A stretch of 64,000 nucleotides of DNA from Papilionanthe hookeriana x Papilionanthe teres (lineage: Eukaryota > Streptophyta > Magnoliopsida > Asparagales > Orchidaceae): NCBI GenBank assembly GCA_022702705.1, contig CM040424.1:74088709-74152708 (forward strand), in the 5' to 3' direction. How positions within the stretch are numbered: the stretch's first letter is position 1; every line of letters starts with the position of its first letter. Below, piece by piece: positions 13,030 through 25,409 of the stretch. Position numbers and translations under genes: made by a program. The notes under the pieces were generated by a model. It was not told where the DNA came from and made no database searches. It saw only the letters and a list, made by a program, of their open reading frames with translations.

Positions 13030-14165
13030 CAAGAGTTTATAATGATAAAAGTGTTTAATTTATCTTATCATTGAACGAGAAGACAACACACACTCTAGCA
13101 ATAAATATGATTTGCAAAAATAACAAGAGATTTTTATTTAAAAAACCCAAGAAGGAAATAAATCACGGCGTCTTGCCTAGTTGAAGAAATCCACTATAAA
13201 CTAACGATTACTTGTACGGTCTCTTGTCCCATATGTAGGAAATGGTTATACCGCCTCTCAAGCTACCACGTCCGTGCACGGGAGGACTTTCGACCCCATG
13301 GTAGGGAGCAATCACAAGAAGGAGCAATAGTCAAGGCTTTATTGAACATTCTTCGTGGTCAACACGCATTTAGGATGATGCATCGCTTCATAGATTGTTG
13401 CCTACTGTGCTTTGTAGCAAGGAGTGGGCGACAATTGATGGTGATTGGTGGCGACCGACGAGTGGCGGTCGTCTGTGGTTGGCGACAATCCGCGGCTATA
13501 GGAGTAGGAGGTGCTCAAGTGATTGTCGGTGAAAAAGTAAAGTCGAAATTCAACTCTTTATCCAAGCTTCAGTCTTCTTCAAATTTCAAGCTCTAGGTCC
13601 CTCTCTAATGCCAGGAGTAGAATTCTATTTATAAAGTCCTAATTGCAAACAAATAAGAAATTAAGACCACTATGATTGGACAACTTGAAGAGATCCTCTT
13701 GATTTGATGACATCACATGGACATTAATAGTGCCTTAATGATGTCATAATTGAGTGTTATTGGGCTCGTTGAATTCAACTCGTCGAGACGTTTGATTCAA
13801 ATATAAGTTTGTCAAATTCAAACTTCATTAACCTCTCAACTATAACAAAAATGCTTCTAAAAATGGTTTAATGGCTTGATCCAAACTTGATTTGACATGG
13901 ATTGGATCAATTTTGGTAGCGTTTAGTTTGTCTCGTCGAGCTGACAAATTTGACTATAAACTTGTTGAAGTCGGAGTTTTGAATGACTTTTAATCAAAAT
14001 TTGTTTATTTCTTGCTCAAAAGCTCGCCCGTGCAATACTTCGAGATTCATGTATGGAAGATAGATTTGTTGATGACGCATGAGGTGGTTGAAATGTAAAA
14101 AATTTACATTTGGATGATAAATGGGGTATATTTAGAATTTTAGGTGATTGGTGTATAAAATTTAT
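13030..14165 (+). repeat. Dispersed repeat, copy 1 (inverted copy at 45,200-45,960)
   Basis: Two blocks match the reverse complement of 45,200-45,960. 13,175-13,225 (TCCACTATAAACTA and the text after it) matches 45,850-45,905. 13,750-14,030 (TCGTCGAGACG, TTTGTCTCGTCGAGC and flanks) matches 45,230-45,520. By eye the copies are roughly 65-75 percent alike over the matching parts. No recognisable protein. Ends are approximate. Confidence 0.6.
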
Positions 14166-14475
14166 GTATTTAATATTTTCACGCAACTATTTTCTAATGG
14201 GGACTATAGCGCAGGAGGAATTGAGTACGAGAGGATAGATGATAGAATTAAGCGATGGGTAGATGATTACGGCGAACAAACAACATTGCGAAAGTAGAAG
14301 AAGAGCGAAGTATGAGGGGGGCGATCAAGATTGGGTAAGATTTATGCTTCAATGGCTATGATGATGATTACGTTCCCCGCTCCTTATAATGCGCGGCAGT
14401 GACGGCACTTCGCTCTCCGTCTCTTCTCTTCACTGCTCCGTCTTATTTGCCGACAAAGGAGATCGCACGCGATCC
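14166..14475 (+). promoter_or_regulatory. Upstream region of the F-box gene
   Basis: Non-coding sequence before the chosen start codon, becoming GC-richer from about 14,370. No convincing TATA box. An in-frame upstream ATG at 14,389 would add 29 residues. Confidence 0.4.
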
Positions 14476-16472
14476 ATGGCGTCCCTGCGGCACGAACCAA
14501 GTTGGACCTCGGTCCCGGTCGACATCGCCCTTAAGATCGCCTCTTTTCTGGAGGTTGGTCTTCTTTTCCTTCTCTGCATCTCTTTTGCGCTTTTCAAACT
14601 TTCAATGTCTGAATTTTAATTTGGGCGGGGAAGAGAAGGCGGCGGATGTGTGCTCTTTGGGGAGTTGCTCGCGATTCTGGCGTGGGCTCTGCGACTCTGA
14701 TTACCTTTGGATGGAGCTCGCCAAGAAGAGATGGCCTATAACCGATTTAGATTCAACCTCGACTGGATCTTCGCAGTTATTGAGGGTTTCGTCAAGGCTT
14801 GATGAAGTTGTTGGACAAGAAGTTTCTGCTGCATCTCGGACCTCTTTTCCTCCCGTACAGGTTAATTATTTTACCAGCATCTTTTCGAAACTTTTCTGTT
14901 ATTATTATCCTATTTTACGTAGATCCGTCGTTTTTCAGTGAATTCGTAAGGCAGTTTCCAAAGTCCTAAATTGTTCTGTGAGCATGGCTCAAGAAAATAC
15001 TTGAGCTAAATACTAGCGATGGGTAGCATTTGTTTAGTATTTTATTTAAAATTGGTAATCTCACACCTAAACAATCTTCAATGTCAATACTAATCGATAA
15101 TAAACGAAGTACATATTTCTTTAGTATATAGCTCAAGATATTCTTTTGAGCTAAACTCACAGAAAATATCTCTTTTCATACAGACCGTTTTTTTTTTTAA
15201 AATTTCTGAAGGAATGCACGAATTCCCAGAAAAGAAGCTTTTCTTCTGAATGCTGTTATGATAGCTGAATTTGACTCGCAAGTTGCCTTATAGGATTCCA
15301 TTACTTCAAGGACTTTGCTCCACTTCATTCCTTTTTTATGATTCTTGTGGGATGCATTGAATGGTGAGATACCCTAGCAGTACAGCTTCCACCGGCTACA
15401 ACAAAATTTTATCCGACAAAATTTCAAACTGCAATGCATGCAAAATAAAAAGGTTCCTATTTCATAAAAATAAATATATGATGTTGGTGATGACCAGTCT
15501 AAATGCATTTTGCGCTGTTCAAGACATTTACCTTGAAGTTTTAGTTGTAACTTACTCGACACGAAGCATTTATCACAACTGAGAAATTGCATCTTGTACA
15601 TGTGGTTCAGCTTGCTTCTTTTTTCTCTAAATCTGCCATTTGCTGCAGGGGTGGAGAGAAGTTTACATTTATCGACACCAAAGTTTAGCTCGTGGGGTTT
15701 CTGCTGTCAAAGAATTCGTGGAACTATGTTCTGAAAACGAATCACTTGAAGCTGGGTATTATTTAAAAGCAGTCAATGATTTACGCCTATACAGGCTTGG
15801 TTTCAAGGATGTTCAAGTTTTTTTGTTTGCAAAAAGATGCAGCGTTCTTCTTAATTTGGTTGGATTACTTTATTGCTTTGTTCAGCTTGAAATTGCAGTA
15901 AGTTACGACTGTAAGTTCTTTCCTATTATGTCGGACCCTTAATATACCAGAGTTCTCTAGTTCCTTGCGTTCATTTCTGTTTTGCATGCTTTCAATAAAT
16001 CATTTAAGCTGATGACGATTTATGGAATGTTATTATTGCTGCATCTACCAGAAGTACGCCTAATCCGCAAATAGAAGTTTTATTTGTGCCTTGGGAGACA
16101 TACTCTTCTTTTTCTAATTTTGAAAAGAACATTATGCTGATGCACCGTGAAACATATTTAGCGTAGTTTTCAAGGGTCTCATTTCTAACATTGCAGCCCA
16201 GTGAGGTGATGGAGGCCCTCTGCATTAGTGAAGTTTCAGAACGACAAATTTGTGTAAGGTGGTTCAAGCTTGGGAGGTGGTTTTATGGTTTCCGCCTTCA
16301 GGATGAGCACCACTCTAGGAAAATCTCTCTTGGGGAGCTTGCGATGGGCAAAGATGATGAGGTTCTTGGTGTGCTGAACCGAGGAGCAGTTCATGAAGTT
16401 ATTCGTGTTTATATTACAGGAGTAAATCCTGAAACTGCAGTTTCAAATTCAGTTTCAAGTGGAGAAAACTAA
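14476..16472 (+). CDS. F-box protein, four exons
   Basis: Probable substrate adaptor of an SCF ubiquitin ligase. Exons are 14,476-14,553, 14,639-14,860, 15,649-15,897 and 16,197-16,472. All junctions are phase 0 with GT-AG borders (donors GTTGGT, GTTAAT, GTAAGT), giving 274 residues. The F-box covers about residues 10-57 (SVPVDIALKIASFLE, then DVCSLGSCSRFWRGLC and LWMELAKKRWP). The remainder has no recognisable Kelch or LRR repeats; WREVYIYRHQSLARG opens exon 3. The first acceptor (AAG before 14,639) has a weak pyrimidine tract but joins the F-box cleanly. The start at 14,476 has good context (ATCCATGGCG); an in-frame ATG at 14,389 is an alternative. The specific F-box subfamily is not identified. 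Confidence 0.85.
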
Positions 16473-17470
16473 ATTGAGCTTCTTTGAGATGCAAAATAAT
16501 CTTGTACATTTATTACATTAGTTTCTTAAGAGCACTGCTAAATAGTCTGATTATTAACTGATTCTTTGTTTAGGCGTTGTGATGCTTTTTCTATGTTGAT
16601 TACAGATTAAAATTGTGGTAAACTTCATAGAGATGCCCAACTGTTTATAGTAAGTGTTATTATTATTATTATTATTGTAAAGTTGTGCACCTGTTATTGC
16701 TTTTTATGGTTTATTGTTTGCATTTTTTTATAACGAATTGTTGATGTGATATTTTAATGTGAAGGAGTATTTGGATAACTTGATTGCCTCTGGGCCCATA
16801 ATGTCTTATCATTGAAAGTTGGATTGTAATGTCGAATAGGATATTTATAGAAATTACTGAATTCAAGTCCAAAATGATAAGAGTTTTTGACGTTTCTCCT
16901 CTAAATGGCGACAATGGTTACACTTTCGTGTTATGAACAAATTGGCAAGAGAAGATCAACATGCTTGATTGACCATGTGGATGTACTGATTAGGTGAGCT
17001 CACGGTGAAGGAATGGTTGTTGACCCGCTTATCTTTTAGCAGTTGGAGGTGGTGTTATTGCCACTCTCTGATCCTTAGGTGCAATGAAGGTGTGGTCACA
17101 AGTGAAGAATTGGGAGATTTGAAATCATTTTTCAGGATTTGATTTTTGGGAACTGTCAATTGACTGTTGCTTTAGTAGTTGTCAGACATCTGAAAGACTG
17201 AGAAGCATTATTTCGACAAATGTTAACTGTTGCTCAAGTTTTTCTAGTTTTTGGGCTTTTTAATTGAAAAAAAAATAGCGACAGGATGTCTTGATACAAA
17301 TTGTATTAGGATGGATTTAAAAATCATTGGATTTTTATTATATTTTTAAGAGTTTGTATTATACTAATCTCAAAGTGAATCTAACGATTTTCAATCTCAT
17401 TTTGATATAATTTGTATTATTATGGTGTTACCTGCTGTTATTTCTCTATGTTCCTCTGTAATTTTTATTT
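16473..17470. other. 3' flank of the F-box gene, no gene seen
   Basis: Contains the likely 3' untranslated region, a short (TTA)n run near 16,655-16,676, and unremarkable intergenic sequence. Confidence 0.4.
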
Positions 17471-19220
17471 AGATTATAGGCGTTTTAATGACCGAAAATC
17501 ATGTTTAATTGTATTCGATCCACTACTTTGCTTGAAACCTTAAACAATAAGATGCTTTGTAATGGACAATGGCTCCATCGAAGTTTGGTTCTGTACAAAA
17601 TATCCACTCTGAGCCAAGAATAATTTTTTTAGTGGATATGGATCTTGAAGCCATGTAGCTTGCTTTTCCTGAGTATAAAACTCATTGGACATAGCTTGTC
17701 GCTAATGAAAGTCTGATGACTTGGGTATGGCATGTAGAATCATTTTGTGGAGTGAATTGTGTGAGAGTTTTAGACTTTGAGTGGATTTGAGAAAGCCGAT
17801 TGATGAGCATTGGACGTGAGTTGGAGCAGCTAGAGATGGCTGTTATATGAGGGCACAGGGAGAGAGAGTTGTTCTGACGAGGAGGCTGATGAGGGAGTGG
17901 ATTGTAATAGGGATGAACTCGGTGTTTGTTGATTGGGTAGGAGCTGCAGAAAACTGGAAGCTTTGTGCAGTCGTGATAGAGATGAGAACTAGCCTTGAGG
18001 GAGATTGAATGAATGATGAGGTGAAAGATGTTGTAGGACCGGAAGTGGGCATGTATGAGTTTGAAGGTTCATAGAGGACCACATGGAGAAACATAATGAT
18101 ATTGTGGGGGTTTGGATTATAGCATTTGTATCATTTATTAGGTGACGAGTGGCCATGATAAATGCAACAGGCAGAGGGATTAGGTTGTTTTGACGATGCA
18201 ACGGCGCTTTCTTTCGCCGAGACTATTTTGCTTCGGAGTACAAGGGCAGGCATATTGGTGTTGCATACGGCGATCATTATGAGAATTGTGAGGAGTGTTA
18301 TTATGTTCACATTAATTGTCAAAGCAAAGAATATTGGTTTTTGCATTGAGTTCTACTGTGTATTTATGCATAAATTTATGCGTATGTTCTTAGTTTGGCA
18401 AACGTAGGGAAAACCCAACAATAATAAGGACATATCATTAATAAAAAACATGATATTTATGTCCTTACATTGAATTAACTAAAGGTTCTCAGGCATCATG
18501 TGGGTAACTTCTAGTGGTTAATATAAACGATTGATGCATGTAGGATAAGCTTGAGGATGAGGCATGGAGATTTGATTGGAACGTTCATGGGCTAGATTAA
18601 TTTCTTCATTGCATAGGAATGAATAGAGACTATCAAGGTTAATTGGGATGAGTTAGGTGCCAATTGTTGTTTTGAAAGCTTGATAATGGAGCGTAAACTA
18701 TTGACTATGTAGACGGCAGCTGGGAGCCATGATGTTGTTAGCTAAGTCTTTAGTTTTGGAGAGTTAATGGGTCACGCATTAGTTTTTCATGGATAGATTA
18801 TTAAATTTCTTCTTTTGTTGAATGACTTGGGATTGGTTTGAGGAATCTAATTGTTGTTTAATGGTTTTACATATGTCTGAAACAAGTTTTGAGATTAAGC
18901 ATATATGGGAGAACTGCCAAATTTTGAAGGAGATCCTAGTTGTGTAGAGAGGGTTGGGAACTGTCTATCCGGTATCATTAGAGATGAATTTATCCAGGCA
19001 TGTTGCTATCATCAAGAAAACCATAGTAAATCCTTGGCTGTAAAAATCCTGATAAATTGGGATCTCCTCCTGAATAATTGTCATTAGATAAGTTGGGGTT
19101 AACCGTGTGTTTTATTTTAAACTTTAGTGAGGAAGGGGCTAGAACTGGGCATGTTGAGAGCTGCTGTGTGTGGGCTCCGAAAAATTCCGACCGGTTCACG
19201 TGAACTCTCTGCATTTGTTT
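17470..19220 (-). mobile_element. Degenerate Ty1-copia retrotransposon fragment
   Basis: On the minus strand, about 17,640-17,720 reads RQAMSNEFYTQEKQATWLQDP (the W before RQAM is a stop). This matches the copia signature W-x-x-AM-x-E-x-x-AL...TW-x-LVP at the integrase/reverse transcriptase boundary. The next segment (17,520-17,620) reads EWIFCTEPNFDGAIVHYKA, matching the KWVFK...DG...RYKARLVAKGF block, after which homology stops near 17,470. Upstream, 17,800-19,200 has weaker integrase-like text and many stops. LTRs were not found. It is a 5' and 3' incomplete relic. Confidence 0.65.
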
Positions 19221-20636
19221 TTATTTTTGTTTGTTGAGAGAGTTTTGGAAGGTTGAATTTTCAGAAGACAGATTAAATTGTGAATAAGACACTGCCCAGA
19301 GGTTTCACCCTCATTTTACGAGGACTTTCTGATATGGGGTTTGAGGTCTCCCGTAAGCGTATGACCCTATGGTTAATTATCCCTCTCGATAATGAGATAA
19401 CACTTTCGATTAAAGCAAATCATTAAAAATTAAAAATTGAACATATAATAGCAGCAAATTTAGGATTAAGTTGTCGATTTCGTCACCTGAAGCTTAAAGC
19501 GGGTGATGGGGGAATGAAAATGAAATCCGAACAAGATCCCGTGGTTCCATCATCTCGGGTCATTGCGGTACTTGATTTACTTAGTCAGAGGAGGTAGTCG
19601 ACCCAACCTGACAAAATGATTCTTGTCAGCAGTCATGGGTTGAGTCATCCAAGACATCTTTGTATATCTGGGTTGGGTATTTGTTTAAGGGGACAATTTT
19701 AAGTCGACATTAGATAACAGAAGGCTTTGTGTCAATCAGTTGTATCTGTATGATTTACAACTCAAAAATATAAAGTTATTGGGAAACATATAAGTTGCGT
19801 TCGTGACTGTAATATAATTGTGTCATTTGGTAGCAATCTCCTAGTCAGAGGACTCTGGTCATAGCCGCTACCTTGTGGAGCATTTGGGTCAAACCACGCG
19901 AACACAGGATCCGGGTCACCCCCTTACTAACATCCAATTACTTTGGTTGTGAATATATTGATACATTTGATATGATATTCACTCTTTGTGAGCTCAAGTC
20001 AATCATAAGTTTGTCATCCGCAACAACAATTGTGGAGAATAGACAAAATTTGCTTTTAGCTTTTAAGTGAGTGAATTTTAGCTCGAGTTTCAGTTGTTAT
20101 TTTGAAAATCCCGATTTAAAAGTTTGATCTTTCCTGTTGAAATCTTAGATCAATGCGACAATCATCAGGGAATTATTCATTTAAAAGAATTATCTTTAAA
20201 GTGGGGCATTTTTATTTTATTAGATTAGGCTTTTAGTGTATAAGTGATGTCGACTTCTATCTTATAGGTAGGAGAATTAGATTATGTGATTTGGATTTGT
20301 TAATTCTTATTTTAGGATCTACACATTTACTGGACTTGTCAACTCCAATCATTACGAGAAGGAGAATCATACTAGTTGGATGAGACTTACAACCATATCC
20401 TATAGACAAGGTGGCTCGTTTAGCTTGTGCAACATTCTCAAACATAATATTTGAGCATTCAATATTTTTAGTTGGAGCACATGCAGGCTTTTAATTTCAT
20501 ATGTTCGAGTCATTTCAGAGCGAGCTGTTGGAATCTTAAGACAATTTATATGATTTAAAATGTGAATTAAATTAAAAATTACTTTAAATGATATCTTTAT
20601 GACTTGAAACTACATAAATTTGTCTTATCTGAATGA

Positions 20637-20640
<4 letters not shown>
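19221..20640. other. Intergenic sequence with no recognised feature
   Basis: No open frame with family resemblance, no terminal repeats. Base composition is ordinary for this window. Confidence 0.4.

Positions 20641-20700
<60 letters not shown>
20641..20700. repeat. (AT)n microsatellite
   Basis: Thirty uninterrupted AT dinucleotides, flanked by short imperfect continuations. Confidence 0.97.
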
Positions 20701-20704
<4 letters not shown>

Positions 20705-20859
20705 GCATATATATTCACTTTGATCTTTTGAAAATCGTATTTTGTTCGCTAGCAAACAAGTTACGAATTTAGTGGCGATGATGATTACTTTTAAATTTTA
20801 AAAAGCTAAATAATTAAATTTTTTTTCTCCTGTAAAAGCTTAAGTTCGAAAATACAATT

Positions 20860-21100
20860 TTAAATTGATTTTCAAACCCTAGGATCTAAAGAGCTTAATT
20901 CTAAAATGTTTTTAAATTCACGAGCTTTGAATTTTAAAATCCAAATCTTAATATTTTTAAGCAATAGCTTAGAATTTTTTAAAATTTTAAAATCCCCTAA
21001 ATATTCAAAAGCACGGGTCCTCGATATTTTAAACCCTAAAAGCCTAAATTTTAAAAGCTCGAAATTTTCAATTGTTTTAAATTGCAAATGAGTAAAATTT
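20860..21100. repeat. Degenerate AAATTTTAAA-rich block
   Basis: Near-palindromic words such as AATTTTAAAA(T/G)C and AAATTTTAAAAGC recur every 15-40 bases. Both strands read open for about 60-70 codons only because TAA/TAG fall out of phase; no protein is proposed. Confidence 0.5.
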
Positions 21101-21150
21101 TATGTTATTTTATAAGTTTAAATTAATTACTGAGTCTAAATCACCAAAGA

Positions 21151-21530
21151 TTTCGGCAGCCTCTCTGTGTCAACCCCTGTTAGAAGGCAAAGGAGATTCC
21201 CAACTATCTAAAAAGAATTACTGGCAAGTGTTGTGAGACAGTACGACCAAGAAGCAAAAATAACATTTAACTCGCGATCTCAAAAGACGTGACAGGCCTT
21301 CAATATACATGCAGAAAGTGTTAACTTACAAATTAACTTCTCATTTTGGCAAACGGCAAACCCTGTTAGGGGGCACGGGAGAACCGCAACATCTCTGCTA
21401 TCTCAAAAGACTCGATGGTCAGTGTCGCGAGACACTGTGGCCGGGGAGCAAAACAAAACATTTCACCCGCGATCTCAAAAGATGTGACATGTTTTTGATA
21501 TACCAACAAAAAATATCAAATCCTAAATTT
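21151..21530. repeat. Imperfect tandem duplication, unit about 187 bp
   Basis: The segment from about 21,165 (AACCCCTGTTAG) to 21,335 is repeated, diverged, from about 21,352 (AAACCCTGTTAG) to 21,515. Shared words in the same order include CGCGATCTCAAAAGA and GAGACA. It lies directly left of the MULE-B insertion point. Confidence 0.65.
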
Positions 21531-21562
21531 TAAAAATAATTTTCTTGACGAGTTTGTGATTT

Positions 21563-21571
21563 CTCCGCTTG
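21563..21571. repeat. Left 9-bp target site duplication of MULE-B
   Basis: CTCCGCTTG, identical to 30,603-30,611. Nine base pairs is the usual duplication length for Mutator-like elements. Confidence 0.93.
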
Positions 21572-21717
21572 GGCGAAATATTGCGTCCGGACTCCGCACC
21601 TATTTCTACGTTCGGAGTCCAACGGTAGATTGACACGTGGAGAAGGCGTCCGCACCTATGCCACGTCGATTCGCCGCGAGATTTTTCGCGCGGCCCGGCC
21701 CGAATCCAACCCGCGAC
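21572..21717 (+). repeat. Left TIR of MULE-B
   Basis: Starts GGCGAAATATTGCG and ends CAACCCGCGAC. It aligns without gaps to the reverse complement of 30,457-30,602 with about 11 mismatches in 146. The inner 45 bp are GC-rich and identical in the two TIRs. Confidence 0.95.
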
Positions 21718-21844
21718 ATTTTTTCCGCGCTCCCGCCAGTGTTAAAATAAATAAGCTAAATACCTAAGGTACTGTTTTATTGATCGCAGCTGGAAAAACC
21801 ATCGTCACCTCCGTTTGCAGCTAGGGTTTCTGCGTAGGTCATCC

Positions 21845-24800
21845 ATGGAAAATACTTCGTATGATGCTGAAATGCCGGTGGATATTCAGCCGTCCTTCTC
21901 CCTGAACTTCGAAGATGAAGTGAGTGTATTTATTATCATGTTTTGGGAAATGATTATGTTTTTTTGTGTTGTTGTGCAGTGTGTTGCTTTATCAGCATAT
22001 TCTACTGCCATAGTTTATCAAAGGCAGCAATATATTTGGTGTTTTGATGTAAATTTTCTTGTTTTACTAATGTGTTACTATTGTGTGAAACATGTATTAC
22101 TTCTGTGTTACTAATGTGTTACTGCAGTAAGAGTTATGTTTTTTTTTTGTTTATTTTCATGTTACTCGGTTGTTATCCTGGTTTATACCTTTCGTTTACT
22201 AATTTTTATGTATTATAGTGCTTTCTTATTCAGATGTAAAGGTTTTCACCTCGCAATTTTTTTTTCTTGGTGGTGTTGTACATGGGTGTTATCCCGGTGT
22301 TATTATGGTGTTATTGATTTGCTATTAAGGGGTTTTGCTGATATTAATATTTTGCTTGCAGGTGTACTTTTTGTTAGGGAGAAAACATTTTGATATTATG
22401 TTATAATTGTTCGTGTCTAACCGGTGTTACTATGGTGTTAAGATCGTGTTATCTTTGTATTACTCTAGTGTTATTCGGGCTAAATGATGATATTTCAAGT
22501 GAAATTATTTTGGTGTAGGTTTCCACATGTGATATAGTTCCTTTAGTGTGGCATACTAGTTGTCTCTGTCTGATGTTAATGTTGGTTTAGGACTTTGGGA
22601 CATTAGGTGTTGTGAATTTTCGTGTTATCTTCGCATGACTGTGGTACTATGTGGGTGTTATTTTGGTTTTTTTTTGTGTTATCATTGTGTTTAGCTAGTG
22701 TTACCATGATATTTTGATTGTATCACTGTAGGTGTTTACGTTGTGAATTTCATGGTTGTTGTTTAGAGCTCTTACCTGTTCTGAGTTTGTAGTAATGATG
22801 TTCATTTTTGTAGTCTTGCGAGCCTACAGATGTTTGTTACGAACCAATCGCGGATAATTTTCTGAGAAACACTGTCCACAATGAGCAAGAAGCATACGAA
22901 AGCTATCGTGTATATGCACATCACGTAGGATTCACTGTTCGTAAGGACCATAGTAGCTACGGTCAAACTCCGGGAAATTGAAGAGCAAAGATTATGTTTG
23001 TGGAAAAGTTCGGCTACAAGAAAGAGTCTCAATAACATGGATACGGTTAAGTTCGAAAGATCGGACACAAGGACTGGTTGTAAGGCTATGGTTCGATATG
23101 GTGTTGATCTTGAAGGCAATTGAAAAGTGTTGAAATTCCTTGAAGATCACAATCATTCTTTGGCTGAAAATGGTGATAAGCACCTTCTTCGTTCCAACAA
23201 AAGGATCAGTGAGTTAAATGCAGATGTCTTAAGATCGATGACGGATCGGGGATCGAGCGAGAGATGCATACCAATTCATTGCTTACGGAGGTTGGGGGTG
23301 TCGAGAATTTGGAATGCACTTAAGAGAGATGCATTTAATTTCGTTCGAAGAAAGAAGAGAAAGGATTGAACGGGGAGATGTTAATGCTCCGATACAATTG
23401 TTCATGAATAAGCGAGCCGGGGATACAATGTTTGCATGGGATTTCCAAACGGATGATTGTGGTTGATTAACAAACATTTTCCGGAGCGATGGGTTATCCG
23501 GACTTGATTATGATCTGTTTCGGTGATGTGATCATATTTGATACAAGCTACTGCATTAAATAAATATAACTTATGCTGCTCCTTTTATGGGGGTTAACAA
23601 CCACTGGCAGAATATCTTGTTTGGAGTTAAATTTTTGTCCGATGAGACTACTGAGTCATTCATGTGGCTATTTAAATCATTCATTCGAATAATGGGAGAC
23701 AAACATCCAATAATAATTTTCACCGACCAGGGATCGAGCGATGGCAAGAGCCATTGCGTAATGTCTCCCACGGACACGTCACAGTTTATGCCAATAGCAT
23801 ATCTACAAGAAACTATCCACAAAAGTGCATTGTGGTGTTCGTACTAAAAGCGTATGTGGTCTTTTCTATAAATGCATGGCTCAGTGTGATTCCGAGGAGG
23901 AGTTTGATGAAACATGGTCTCTAATGATAGAGGTTGGAGAACTACAGAGCAATGTCTGGTTAGATGAAATATACCGTATACGACACAAATGGTCAACAAC
24001 ATTTAATAAAGATATATTTGGAATGAGAATTTTATCAACGCAGAGGAGTGAGTGCACCAATAATATCTGTCACGAAGTTGCAAAGGCCACAAGCTCTCTA
24101 ACAGATTGTTTTGTCGGCATTGAAAACATAATAAAAACGTGGCGCCGGAACGAGAAGGATGAAGATTTCAAATGCAGTCAGTCCGTCACAACACCTACGG
24201 TTAAAATCAATCCAGTGTTGAGACAAGCTGCTACATTTTATACAAGGAAACTTTACTCAATGTTTGATCGTGAGTTATTGAATGGCTTATGTGGGCTTAC
24301 AGTTGAATTAGCCCCAGGGAGTCAGGATAAATATTACGTAATGCGCCTAGACGGTGAGTAGACTCGGCAGCCTTGGACCGTGATAGTTGACAGGGTTAAT
24401 TGTGAGGTAACATGTTCTTGCAAGAAATTTGAAATGATGAGACTCTTGTGCTCCCATGCACTCCTTATTCTCAACGTAGCAAAAATTAAGTTAATTCCGA
24501 AAAAATATTTATTATTGCGGTGGTCCATTCATGCTAAAAGAGACATATATAACGGGTTTAGGGTTAAAAATCTAAAGGAATCCGAGTGCGAATAATGTTA
24601 CTTCGAGTGGGCTTATATTTCAATCATGCTCTCGAAATTTGCATACCAACTCATAAATAAAGCACGTGGAAATGAAATTGCCGAGGAATGTACGTAGGAA
24701 ACGTTTAAAAAGCATGCTATAGATCTTGATGAAGTTCTATCAGGGAAAGTGCCCGAAGTTAAAAAAGACGAGCAAGAAGAGCAAACTTTCAAATTCAGAG

Positions 24801-24950
24801 TGCATTGTAAATGACCCTGCAAAGAAGAGACCGAAAGGTATATCTACAGCCAGGTTGAAAAGTCATTGGGAGAAGAATACGAAAGGCAAAAGTAAGTTTT
24901 TGTTCATTAAGTTAACATTTACTTTGACATTAATATTGCCAAGCATCCAT
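21845..24950 (+). pseudogene. FAR1-type MULE transposase (broken)
   Basis: Transposase of the MURA/FAR1 family, which cuts element ends. Exon 1 is 21,845-21,919 (25 codons, donor GTGAGT). An 894-bp intron holds the repeat tract, and exon 2 opens at 22,814. Domains in order: FAR1-type DNA-binding (EPIADNFL...EAYESYRVYAHHVGFTVRKDH, 22,820-23,190); MULE transposase domain (FGDVIIFDTSY near 23,520, SDETTESFMWLFKSFIRIMG at 23,638-23,697, FTDQ near 23,720); SWIM zinc finger (TCSCKKFEMMRLLCSHALL at 24,410-24,470); a basic tail ending AKKRPKGISTARLKSHWEK. Breaks include TGA for Trp at 22,979-22,981, stops near 23,120 and 24,359-24,361, and frameshifts near 23,370 and 23,830. Two Asp motifs are still present. 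FAR1/FHY3 host factors derive from this family, but TIRs and target duplication make this one a transposon gene. Confidence 0.88.
21955..22735 (+). repeat. GTGTTAT tract in transposase intron 1 (MULE-B, left tract)
   Basis: Irregular GTGTTA(C/T)T units, all in GTGTTAT orientation on the plus strand, the sense strand of the transposase. The tract fills most of the first intron. MULE-C carries its own tract in the same intron. Confidence 0.88.
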
Positions 24951-24959
24951 TGAATTTGG

Positions 24960-25405
24960 TGTATAAGACATATTCCTCACTTTAATTCATACATTCGAAA
25001 AAAAACAAGTATCAACTAGCAATGATATTCTTCCATTCGATGAAATGTTGGTGACGTATCGACCTGAGTTTGTTCACCAATTTTTCGCATTTTTCGTAGC
25101 ACTTATTATTCGAGTATTTTAAAACTTGTTGTTCTTTCTATATTTCGGGAATACAATGCATCGAAGAAACACACACATATATCTGGATTGTTGATGAAGT
25201 CTTTAGATGAGATATGAATTTTATAAAAGTGAGGAATTCATTGTATTGTTGATGGACTCTTTACATGCACAGCAAACGCATACATACATTGCACACATAT
25301 ACTATTGTTTTTATTTTGACATTGTATTGTTGGTTCTATTGTAGAGGTTGTAATGCAATTGAGTTGATTGTAATAAATTTTATAAAAGTTTCAACTATCA
25401 GTAAG
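24960..25405. other. MULE-B 3' flank of the transposase, no gene seen
   Basis: AT-rich sequence between the transposase tail and the middle repeat tract, presumably 3' untranslated. No motif recognised. Confidence 0.4.
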
Positions 25406-25409
25406 CATT

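Noticed and set aside
22814..24600. Host FHY3/FAR1 transcription factor gene
   Set aside because: The domains are the same, but the gene sits inside TIRs with a perfect target duplication, has stops, and has a decayed relative with the same layout.
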